From Rhodocyclaceae bacterium (GTDB lineage Bacteria; Pseudomonadota; Gammaproteobacteria; Burkholderiales; Rhodocyclaceae): 14,151 nt of DNA. A program made the translations under genes and the position numbers. Positions 6,590 through 12,296 of the stretch are shown piece after piece. The stretch is from contig JADLGU010000101.1 of the NCBI GenBank assembly GCA_020849155.1, positions 1 to 14,151 on the forward strand, read 5' to 3'. The notes under the pieces were generated by a model. It was not told the DNA's origin, did no database searches, and was given only the letters and a program-made list of their open reading frames with translations. Each line of letters opens with the position of its first letter. Position 1 is the first letter of the stretch.

Positions 6590-7153
6590 ATGGCCCGCAA
6601 GCGCACCGCCCCCAAAGCACCGCCCGCCGCGCCGAAATCGCTCGCCGAAGCGGCGCAGCGCATCGTCTCGTCCTCGCACCTCGTCTCGGAGAAGTCGCCC
6701 GAGCTGTCCGAGTTCGAGTTCGGCCTGATCATCGCCGGCCACGCCTTCGACCGCTGGATGATCCGCTGCATGGCCGCCGCCGGCGTCAAGGACATGACGC
6801 CCACCGACGTGCTGGTGCTGCACCATATCAACCACCGCGAACGCGAGAAGCGCCTGGCCGACGTCTGCTTCGTGCTCAACATCGAGGACACCCACGTGGT
6901 GTCCTATTCGCTGAAGAAGCTGGCCGCCGCCGGCCTGGTCACCGGCAGCAAGCGCGGCAAGGAAGTGTTCTTCTCCACCACGGCGAAAGGCACGGCGCTG
7001 TGCCTGCGCTACCGCGAGGTGCGCGAGGCCTGCCTGATGCCGGGCTTCTCCGGCGCCGAAGAGGAGAACCTGCGCCTGGCCGAGCTGGCGCGGGTGCTGC
7101 GCACCCTCTCCGGCCGCTACGACCAGGCGGCCCGAGCCGCAACCTCGTTCTGA
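6590..7153 (+). CDS. MarR-like winged-helix transcriptional regulator
   Basis: A 187-residue regulator. The basic, Pro/Ala-rich N-terminus (MARKRTAPKAPPAAPKS) is probably disordered. A helical dimerisation segment (about 20-66) precedes the winged helix at 69-138: DMTPTDVLVLHHINHRER, RLADVCFVLNIEDTHVVSYSLKKLAAAGLVTGSKRGKEVFFSTTAKG. VSYSLKKLAAAGLV is the recognition helix and link, and KRGKEVFFSTT is the wing. A C-terminal helix follows. ATG 6590 is preferred to ATG 6575 because GAGAGGT sits at the right distance; frames beginning at 6539 would lie inside the promoter. It is divergent from dctP and upstream of pxpBCA, so it probably controls uptake and breakdown of the same compound, perhaps with that compound as effector. 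Confidence 0.82.
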   Translation: MARKRTAPKAPPAAPKSLAEAAQRIVSSSHLVSEKSPELSEFEFGLIIAGHAFDRWMIRCMAAAGVKDMTPTDVLVLHHINHREREKRLADVCFVLNIEDTHVVSYSLKKLAAAGLVTGSKRGKEVFFSTTAKGTALCLRYREVREACLMPGFSGAEEENLRLAELARVLRTLSGRYDQAARAATSF

Positions 7154-7165
7154 TATGACGACCTA

Positions 7166-7225
7166 TCCCCCATCCCCTTTCCCGAGGAAAGGGGTGACGG
7201 TAGTTCAGCCGCTGCGCGGCTTCCA
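7166..7225 (+). repeat. 60-bp double-hairpin repeat (REP-like), copy 2
   Basis: Plus-strand copy of the element at 3486-3545. Hairpins are at 7174-7194 (CCCCTTTCC-CGA-GGAAAGGGG) and 7207-7221 (AGCCGC-TGC-GCGGCT). It sits between the regulator and pxpB. The first hairpin could act as a weak terminator or processing site, though there is no T-run. Confidence 0.8.
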
Positions 7226-7236
7226 AATGGTTGGCT

Positions 7237-7271
7237 TCAGCCCTCCTTGGGGCGGCCCGGCGGAGGGCTGA
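7237..7271 (+). promoter_or_regulatory. Hairpin sequestering the pxpB ribosome binding site
   Basis: TCAGCCCTCC (7237-7246) pairs perfectly with GGAGGGCTGA (7262-7271) around the 15-nt loop TTGGGGCGGCCCGGC. The 3' arm contains GGAGG (7262-7266), which is the only Shine-Dalgarno for the pxpB ATG at 7273. Folding would therefore hide the site. The same loop recurs in a different hairpin at 12153-12183 on the minus strand. Confidence 0.7.
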
Positions 7272-7272
7272 G

Positions 7273-8010
7273 ATGCCGCGCCTCCTCCCGCTCGGCGACG
7301 CGGCGTGGACCGTCGAGTTCGGCGACGCCATCGACCCGGCCCTGCACGCCCGCGTGATGGGCTTCGCCCGGGCGCTGGAAGAGGCGGCGCTGCCGGCGGT
7401 GGTCGAGTCGGTGCCGACCTTCCGCTCCTGCACGGTGCATTTCGATCCGCTCGCCGAGGGCGCCGACGTTCTCGGCGACCGCCTGCTGGAGCTCGCGGCT
7501 TCGGCGCCGGAAGCGGCCATCGCCGGACGGCGCTGGCGCATTCCCGTCCTCTTCGGCGGCGAGGCGGGTCCGGACCTGGCGGCGCTCGCGGCCAACTGCG
7601 CGCTCACCGAAGAGGCCGTGGTCGCGCGCCTGTGCGCGACCGCATTCCGCGTCTACATGCTCGGCTTCATGCCGGGCTTCCCCTACATGGGCGGGCTGCC
7701 GGGAGAACTGGCCATGCCGCGCCTGGCGACGCCGCGAAAGACCGTGCCGGCGCGCAGCCTGGCGGTAACCGGCACGCTGTGCGCCATCTACCCTTTCGCC
7801 AGCCCGGGCGGCTGGCGCCTGCTCGGTCGCACGCCGCTCAACGTGTTCGATACGCGGCAATCCTCCCCCGCCCTCTTCGCGCCGGGCGACGAGGTGATGT
7901 GGCAGGCCGTCGACAGCGAAGCGTTCGCACGTATGGAAGCGGCCGACGCGCAAGGATTGCTCGCGCGCGAGGCCTTTCTCGTCGCGCCGGAAGCGCCATG
8001 GCCGCGGTGA
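7273..8010 (+). CDS. pxpB: 5-oxoprolinase subunit PxpB (KipI family)
   Basis: A 245-residue protein of the KipI/PxpB family, one of three subunits that hydrolyse 5-oxoproline to glutamate with ATP. The N-terminal part carries LPLGDAAWTVEFGDAIDP and PTFRSCTVHFDP; the C-terminal cyclophilin-like domain carries RVYMLGFMPGFPYMGGLP, the family signature, and TVPARSLAVTGTLCAIYPFASPGGWRLLGRTPL. ATG 7273 is set by the GGAGG site and the family N-terminus; an in-frame ATG at 7231 would read through the hairpin and is rejected. The stop overlaps the start of pxpC. Older annotations call such genes allophanate hydrolase subunit 1 or KipI, but the three-gene set points to PxpBCA. Confidence 0.93.
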   Translation: MPRLLPLGDAAWTVEFGDAIDPALHARVMGFARALEEAALPAVVESVPTFRSCTVHFDPLAEGADVLGDRLLELAASAPEAAIAGRRWRIPVLFGGEAGPDLAALAANCALTEEAVVARLCATAFRVYMLGFMPGFPYMGGLPGELAMPRLATPRKTVPARSLAVTGTLCAIYPFASPGGWRLLGRTPLNVFDTRQSSPALFAPGDEVMWQAVDSEAFARMEAADAQGLLAREAFLVAPEAPWPR

Positions 8011-9020
8011 TCGAGGTCGTCGACGGCGGCCTCGGCACGACGCTGCAGGACGCCGGCCGCCCCGGCTTCCGCCGCTACGGCGTCGCCCTCTCCGGCGCGC
8101 TCGAGCCGCTCTGGCTCGCCTGCGCCAACGCGCTGGCGGGCAACCCGTCCGGCGCGGCGGCGCTGGAGCTGCGCCTGACCGGGCCGCGCCTGCGCGTCGC
8201 CGCGGGGCGCGTGCGTTTCGCCCTGGCCGGCAGCGCCGACGTCGCCGTGTCGCGCAGACTGACTTTCGCGCCGTGGCAGAGCGTGACGCTGGAGGAAGGC
8301 GACGAGTTGAAGATCGGCGCCGTGCGCGGCGGCATCGCCTACCTGGCCATTGCCGGCGGCATCGACACGCCGCCGCTCCTCGGCAGCCGCGCCACCCACC
8401 TGCGCGCCGGCCTGGGCGGCGTCGAAGGACGCGCGCTGGCTGCCGGCGACCACCTTCCCGTCGGTGCGGACGAACCCGATGGCAGCGAACGCCGCCAGTC
8501 GGCCTTCGCGCATGAAGACGGCCCGATCCGCCTGCTGCCCGGCCCGCAGGACGACCACTTCACGCCGGCCGCGCGGCGCACGCTTGCCGAGGAGGAATTC
8601 ATCGTCAGCCGCGACGCCGACCGCATGGGCCTGCGCCTCGACGGGCCGGCGCTCACGCACGACGATCGCTTCGGCGACGAGATCATCTCGGACGGCGTCG
8701 CTCCCGGCGCCCTCCAGGTGCCGCCCGACGGCCGGCCGATCCTGCTGCTGGCCGACTGCCAGACCGTCGGCGGCTATCCGAAGATCGCCACGGCGATCGG
8801 CGCCGACCTGCCGCGGCTGGCGCATGCCCTGCCGGGCGACCGCCTGCGCTTCGCCTGCGTCTCGCGCGAGCAGGCGGTCGCGGCGCGGCGCGCGCAGCAG
8901 GCGCGGCTGGCCGCCTGGATCGAGGGCATCGCGCCCTGCGCGCCGGCCGGCGGCCTCGACGAGGCGGCGCTGTATTCGGCCAACCTGATCAGCGGCGCGC
9001 TGTATTCGGAGGAACCATGA
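7998..9020 (+). CDS. pxpC: 5-oxoprolinase subunit PxpC (KipA family)
   Basis: A 340-residue partner of PxpB in the 5-oxoprolinase complex. Family stretches are VVDGGLGTTLQDAGRPGFRRYGVALSGAL at the N-terminus, GGIAYLAIAGGIDTPPLLGSRATHLRAGLGG in the middle, GPQDDHFTPAARRTL, DRMGLRLDGPAL and PPDGRPILLLADCQTVGGYPKIA. Length is usual. Two starts are possible: ATG 7998, overlapping pxpB by 13 nt, or GTG 8007, giving a 4-nt GTGA overlap and the commoner M-I-E-V N-terminus. Bases 8253-8267 match the dispersed 15-mer and encode R-R-L-T-F using the codons AGA and ACT, unusual for this GC-rich gene. Confidence 0.92.
   Translation: MAAVIEVVDGGLGTTLQDAGRPGFRRYGVALSGALEPLWLACANALAGNPSGAAALELRLTGPRLRVAAGRVRFALAGSADVAVSRRLTFAPWQSVTLEEGDELKIGAVRGGIAYLAIAGGIDTPPLLGSRATHLRAGLGGVEGRALAAGDHLPVGADEPDGSERRQSAFAHEDGPIRLLPGPQDDHFTPAARRTLAEEEFIVSRDADRMGLRLDGPALTHDDRFGDEIISDGVAPGALQVPPDGRPILLLADCQTVGGYPKIATAIGADLPRLAHALPGDRLRFACVSREQAVAARRAQQARLAAWIEGIAPCAPAGGLDEAALYSANLISGALYSEEP
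8253..8267 (+). repeat. Dispersed 15-mer, copy inside pxpC
   Basis: CGCAGACTGACTTTC, matching CGCAGACYGACTTTY, in frame as Arg-Arg-Leu-Thr-Phe. Other copies are at 509-523, 951-965 and, on the minus strand, 11011-11025. Confidence 0.65.
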
Positions 9021-9778
9021 AGATCGACCTCAACGCCGACCTCGGCGAGAGCTTCGGCGCCTGGCGCATGGGTGCCGACGCGGAACTGCTCGGCATCGTC
9101 TCCTCGGCCAACGTCGCCTGCGGCTTCCATGCCGGCGACCCATTGGTGATGCGGCGAACGCTGCGCCTGGCGCGCGAACGCGGCGTCGGCGTCGGCGCGC
9201 ATGTCGCCTATCCCGACCTGCAGGGCTTCGGCCGCCGCCCGATGCGGATCCCGGCCGAGGAACTGGAGGCGATGCTGATCTACCAGATCGGCGCGCTCGC
9301 CGGGCTGGCCACGGCGGAAGGCATGCGGGTCGGCCACGTCAAGCCGCACGGCGCGCTCAACAACGCCGCCTGCGCCGACCTCGAACTGGCGCGCACGGTG
9401 TGCCGCGCCATGGCCGCCTTCGACAAGTCGCTCATCCTGCTGGCGCCGGCGCTGTCGCAGCTCGTCGTCGCCGGACGCGAAGCCGGCCTGGCCGTGGTGG
9501 AGGAACTCTTCGCCGACCGCGCCTACCTCGACGACGGTCAGCTGGTGCCGCGCAGCCGGCCCGACGCCATGATCCACGGCGCCGAGGCCTCGCTCGCCCA
9601 CGTGCGGCGCATGCTCGAGGAAGGTTCAATCGTCAGCGTGAACGGCAAGCGCCTGCCGGTGCGCGCCGGCAGCGTCTGCGTGCACGGCGACAATGCCGAG
9701 GCGGTGGCCACGGCGCGGCGCCTGCGCGATGGGCTGCAGGCGGCCGGCTATGCAATCGCCGGGCTGGGCGCCGGCTGA
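9017..9778 (+). CDS. pxpA: 5-oxoprolinase subunit PxpA (LamB/YcsF family)
   Basis: A 253-residue LamB/YcsF family protein, the third 5-oxoprolinase subunit. Signature blocks are IDLNADLGESFG at the N-terminus, SSANVACGFHAGDP, GAHVAYPDLQGFGRRP, HVKPHGALNN and SVCVHGDN near the end. Acidic and histidine residues in these blocks form the metal-dependent active site of the YdjC/NodB-like barrel. The start overlaps the pxpC stop by 4 nt (ATGA), with GGAGGAACC as ribosome binding site. The order B-C-A differs from the A-B-C order found in several bacteria. The stop at 9776-9778 is one base from the converging stop of the lipoprotein gene, so no terminator fits between them. Confidence 0.94.
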   Translation: MKIDLNADLGESFGAWRMGADAELLGIVSSANVACGFHAGDPLVMRRTLRLARERGVGVGAHVAYPDLQGFGRRPMRIPAEELEAMLIYQIGALAGLATAEGMRVGHVKPHGALNNAACADLELARTVCRAMAAFDKSLILLAPALSQLVVAGREAGLAVVEELFADRAYLDDGQLVPRSRPDAMIHGAEASLAHVRRMLEEGSIVSVNGKRLPVRAGSVCVHGDNAEAVATARRLRDGLQAAGYAIAGLGAG

Positions 9779-9779
9779 C

Positions 9780-10145
9780 TCAGTGCCGCCCGTGGCGGCC
9801 GTGCCGCTTGTCGTGCCGCTCCCAGCGGCCGTGGTGCTCGCGCCAGTGGCCGTCGTGATGCTCCCAGCGGTGCGGCAACCAGTGGTGGCCGTGGCGCGGC
9901 GCTTCCCAGCGACCTGGCACCCAGTGGTGGGAATGGCCATGCCAGGACCAATGGCCGCCGATCCAGATGTAGCCCGGATAAGGCGCGACCCCGATCACCT
10001 CGATCCGCGGCGGCGGCGGGGCGACGATCACCGGCTCGTAGCGGACATAGGCCGGCTGCGCCGTGGCCACCACGCAGCCGGACAGGGATAAGGCGGACAT
10101 CGCCACGGCAAGCAGGGCGATGCGGATCGTGCGGACTGCTTTCAT
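9780..10145 (-). CDS. His-rich YXWGXW-repeat lipoprotein
   Basis: A 121-residue lipoprotein. MKAVRTIRIALLAVAMSALSLSGC is a signal with lipobox LSGC, so Cys24 should be lipidated. A proline-rich linker (VIVAPPPPRIEV) follows, then repeats of the YXWGXW type: PGYIWIGGHWSWHG, HHWVPGRWEAP, HHWLPHRWEHH and a degenerate HWREHHGRWERH. Residues 65-121 hold 18 histidines, many as HH or HxH, which suggests binding of Ni, Cu or Zn, or simply a basic surface. The family is common in proteobacteria with no settled function. The start at 10145 has GGAG upstream. The protein is monocistronic by layout, converging on pxpA. Confidence 0.85.
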   Translation of the reverse strand: MKAVRTIRIALLAVAMSALSLSGCVVATAQPAYVRYEPVIVAPPPPRIEVIGVAPYPGYIWIGGHWSWHGHSHHWVPGRWEAPRHGHHWLPHRWEHHDGHWREHHGRWERHDKRHGRHGRH

Positions 10146-10207
10146 CTGCGTTCTCCATGACGCGCGCGCCGGAATCGGCGCAAGGCGCGCAATGGAATAA
10201 CGTTCGG

Positions 10208-10221
10208 GCGGCTCTTGCCGC
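10208..10221 (-). terminator. Weak hairpin behind the TauD gene
   Basis: GCGGC-4 nt-GCCGC about 30 nt past the TauD stop on the minus strand, without a T-run, so at best a weak or Rho-assisted stop. The rest of the 10146-10251 gap should hold the promoter of the lipoprotein gene, but no clear hexamers were identified. Confidence 0.3.
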
Positions 10222-10251
10222 GACAGGCATTTTGTAAAGGTTTGTTTCCGG

Positions 10252-11145
10252 CTAGGGCCGCTTGGACGGGGCGATTCGGTCGAAGTAGCGGGCGCGGTAC
10301 AGCAGACGCTTGCGCGCATCGGAGTCGCTAAAGGCGGCGCGGTCGTGCAGCACGTTGTTGCTGACCAAACCCATGCCCGGTTCGAGGCGGCCGCGGAAGA
10401 TCCAGGGGCTGGCTTCATCCGCCAGGATGCGTTCCAGCGATGCCACGGCGGCGCGCGTCGCGGCATCGTCCTTCCACTCGATGCTCACCGTGCGCGCCGT
10501 ATAGCGCATGTGCAGATGCCCGTCCGGATAGACACTGAACACCGGTCCGGCCTGGGCCGCGCGCGCCACTTCGCCCTCTTCCAGCCGCGGCGGGATGGTC
10601 ATGGCGTCGGCCGCCATGAAGGCGCGGATATGCACGGGGTTCTCGTCGCGCAGCAGGATGTAGGCGATCTCGTGGTCCATCAGCCGGTTCCCGCCGCCGG
10701 CTGCCGCGCTCTGCACGCAATGCAGCAGCAGTCCGCGCACCTGGCGCTCGAGGGTGTTGTAGTAGCCGTCGGTGTGCCACTTGATGCCGCGGTCGGTGTA
10801 GGGGATGAACTCGGTGCGCGTGCCGGCCGGCGCCACCGCCAGCGGCGAGATGCCGTCGTCGTCGGCGAGGCGATTGGCGTCGAGGCTGACCAGCCCCAAC
10901 TGGCGGCCGAGCAGGCGCGGGATGTCCTTGTCCGGGTCGCTGCCGGTGGGCGAGGCATAGAGCGCCATGTTGGCGACGGCGCAGCGCGCCAGCAGGGCCT
11001 CGCGCTCGGCAAAAGTCAGTCTGCGTGGGTCGGCGATCTCCACCAGCAGGTCTTCGAGGCGGCGCGGGTGGGCAGCCAGCTTGCGCCCGCGCCAGGCGGC
11101 GTAGGCGGCGGCGTTGTCGAGATCGAAATGCGCGGGAATCGTCAT
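10252..11145 (-). CDS. TauD/TfdA-family Fe(II)/2-oxoglutarate dioxygenase
   Basis: A 297-residue non-haem iron oxygenase. The facial triad is visible: KWHTDGYYN gives His124 and Asp126, and VSNNVLHDRAAF gives His267; RLLYRARYFDR (Arg284/Arg286) supplies the 2-oxoglutarate carboxylate arginine. Such enzymes hydroxylate or cleave small molecules (taurine, other sulfonates, carnitine precursors, aryloxyacetates). TauD itself frees sulfite from taurine, which would suit a sulfur operon, but the substrate pocket cannot be read and overall similarity to true TauD looks low. The start overlaps the preceding stop by 4 nt (ATGA); it is the last gene of the unit. Bases 11011-11025 are the fourth copy of the dispersed 15-mer, encoding R-R-L-T-F. 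Confidence 0.82.
   Translation of the reverse strand: MTIPAHFDLDNAAAYAAWRGRKLAAHPRRLEDLLVEIADPRRLTFAEREALLARCAVANMALYASPTGSDPDKDIPRLLGRQLGLVSLDANRLADDDGISPLAVAPAGTRTEFIPYTDRGIKWHTDGYYNTLERQVRGLLLHCVQSAAAGGGNRLMDHEIAYILLRDENPVHIRAFMAADAMTIPPRLEEGEVARAAQAGPVFSVYPDGHLHMRYTARTVSIEWKDDAATRAAVASLERILADEASPWIFRGRLEPGMGLVSNNVLHDRAAFSDSDARKRLLYRARYFDRIAPSKRP
11011..11025 (-). repeat. Dispersed 15-mer, copy inside the TauD-like gene
   Basis: Minus-strand CGCAGACTGACTTTT, followed by GCCGA exactly as in the copy at 951-965. In frame it reads Arg-Arg-Leu-Thr-Phe with codons AGA, ACT and TTT, out of character with the GC-rich codon use around it. Confidence 0.65.
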
Positions 11146-11750
11146 TCGCCCGAGAGGCCTTCGCGCGCGCGGCGCGCCGGCTTCTCCCCGCCGCCGAAGA
11201 GGCCGTCGAGCGTCTTGCGGATCGCCTGCACGCCTTCCGGCGCCTCGATCTCCATCACCTGGTCGTACACCCAGCCCTTGTCCTTCTCCGGCATGCCCTC
11301 GCGCACGCGCGCGGCGTAGGCGCGGCGGAAACCGAAGTCCGGCCCCTTCTCGTCGCAGGAATATTCCGCGTAGTCGGCGCCGGCGGCGTTGAACACCTCG
11401 AGGAAATGGCGGCGGCAGGCGCCCGGCTCGGTGGTCGCCAGCAGCATGTCGGCGTTGTCCTCGACGGCCTCGGCCATGCGCTGTGCCAGCGCCGCGGTGA
11501 ATTCGGCGCGCTGCTCCGCAGAGAGCTTGTCGTAGGCGACGCGGTCGGCGTAGTGGGCGTGGAAGGCCAGGGTCTCGACGACGTAGTCGAAGTAAGGCCG
11601 GCCGAGGTCGATGTCGAACTTCGCCGCGCGCATGCGCCGGATCGATTCGACGGCCAGTTTCCAGGAGAGCATGGCGACGACGCTGGCGAGCTCGGCCATC
11701 GAGCGCGCCCGCCCGCCGGCGTGGAACCGGCTGCGGATGCGCACGGCCAT
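11142..11750 (-). CDS. Hypothetical protein of the TusA/DsrC-like operon, 202 residues
   Basis: I do not recognise this protein. It appears soluble and mostly helical, with a basic N-terminus (MAVRIRSRFHAGGRARS). Segments that look constrained are VETLAFHAHYADRVAYDKLS (59-78), EDNADMLLATTEPGACRRHFLEVFNAAGADYAEYSCDE (97-134) and GFRRAYAARVREGMPEKDKGWVYDQVMEIEAPEG (140-173). Cys112 and Cys132 are the only cysteines and lie in the most conserved-looking part, so they could be redox or metal ligands. The start overlaps the DsrC-like stop by one base (TGATG) and its stop overlaps the TauD-like start by four, so the three are tightly coupled. Partnership with the DsrC-like protein is inference. Confidence 0.72.
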   Translation of the reverse strand: MAVRIRSRFHAGGRARSMAELASVVAMLSWKLAVESIRRMRAAKFDIDLGRPYFDYVVETLAFHAHYADRVAYDKLSAEQRAEFTAALAQRMAEAVEDNADMLLATTEPGACRRHFLEVFNAAGADYAEYSCDEKGPDFGFRRAYAARVREGMPEKDKGWVYDQVMEIEAPEGVQAIRKTLDGLFGGGEKPARRAREGLSGE

Positions 11751-12115
11751 CAGTGCTCGCCCTTGGTACGGCGAATGCCGGCGAGACGGTTGCCCTGCTT
11801 CTGCGGACCGCCGCGCGGGAAGATCTCGTGCAGGTAGTGGTTGCTGCCCTTCTCCGCCCCCCACTTCTCGGTGAAATGCCTGATCATCACGCGCACCTGC
11901 GGCTGCACGCGGTGCTCGGCGTGGAATTCGCGGATGAAGCGGATCACCTGCCAGTGCTCGTCGGTGAGTGCCAAGCCCTCCTCGGCGGCCAGGACGCGGG
12001 CGAAGTCCTCCGACCAATCGTCGAGGTCGATCAGGTAGCCCTCGGACTCGATGGGGATGTCGCGCCCATCGACCCGGATGGTCCGCGCGGTGAATTCCCG
12101 ATACGCGTCGCCCAT
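11750..12115 (-). CDS. DsrC/TusE-like protein lacking the catalytic cysteines (paralogue 2)
   Basis: A 121-residue DsrC/TusE-fold protein. Family marks are ESEGYLIDLDDWSEDFARVLAAEEGLALTDEHWQVIRFIREF (23-64) and EKGSNHYLHEIFPRGGPQKQGNRLAGIRR (88-116), close to E. coli TusE over its length. The essential penultimate cysteine of DsrC/TusE is missing: the chain ends RRTKGEH and contains no cysteine at all, so it cannot accept persulfide. Cysteine-less DsrC homologues have been described as presumed regulatory proteins (RspA type). ATG 12115 is set by AGGAGATT just upstream; the frame is open 20 codons further but that part has no family match. It is preceded by a 181-nt gap with strong hairpins. 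Confidence 0.85.
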   Translation of the reverse strand: MGDAYREFTARTIRVDGRDIPIESEGYLIDLDDWSEDFARVLAAEEGLALTDEHWQVIRFIREFHAEHRVQPQVRVMIRHFTEKWGAEKGSNHYLHEIFPRGGPQKQGNRLAGIRRTKGEH

Positions 12116-12152
12116 TACCAATCTCCTATTGTGCACCTGGCGAAACTGCGCA

Positions 12153-12183
12153 GCTTTGCCGCCGGGCCGCCCCAAGGCAAAGC
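12153..12183 (-). repeat. Hairpin with the conserved 15-nt loop, copy 2
   Basis: On the minus strand GCTTTGCC, the loop TTGGGGCGGCCCGGC, then GGCAAAGC: an 8-bp stem around a loop identical to that at 7247-7261. The stems share only the inner CC/GG pairs. It lies about 40 nt upstream of the second DsrC-like start, in its leader, without covering the ribosome binding site. Confidence 0.7.
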
Positions 12184-12188
12184 GGCAC

Positions 12189-12201
12189 GCGCCGGAGGCG
12201 C
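12189..12201. repeat. Small GC hairpin in the gap between the DsrC-like genes
   Basis: GCGCC-GGA-GGCGC, a 5-bp stem with a 3-base loop next to the conserved-loop hairpin. Too short to interpret alone. Confidence 0.35.
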
Positions 12202-12261
12202 AACCTCCACAGCGCTCTTAAACGCGACCCGTGACACCCGAGCGCAGCGAGCAAGCAGGCT

Positions 12262-12281
12262 CCCCCGCCCCGGGGCGGGGG
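12262..12281. repeat. 20-bp perfect GC palindrome between the DsrC-like genes
   Basis: CCCCCGCCCCGGGGCGGGGG, entirely G and C, beginning 16 nt beyond the stop of the first DsrC-like gene on the minus strand. It may stall polymerase or stabilise the upstream message; no T-run follows, so it is not a classic terminator. With the other hairpins it occupies the only large gap in this gene run. Confidence 0.6.
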
Positions 12282-12296
12282 CCGGGGGGTGGGGTT

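Noticed and set aside
3486..7225. Composite transposon bounded by the inverted 60-bp copies
   Set aside because: There is no transposase, the enclosed genes belong functionally with genes outside, and no target duplication could be seen. A dispersed REP-like element explains the copies better.
7305..7997. Upstream extension of pxpC through the whole of pxpB in another frame
   Set aside because: It is Arg/Gly/Pro-rich shadow sequence; PxpC homology begins at about 7998-8007.
12262..12281. Intrinsic terminator ending the upstream half of the operon
   Set aside because: The GC palindrome is strong but has no T-run on the minus strand, so it was recorded only as a repeat.
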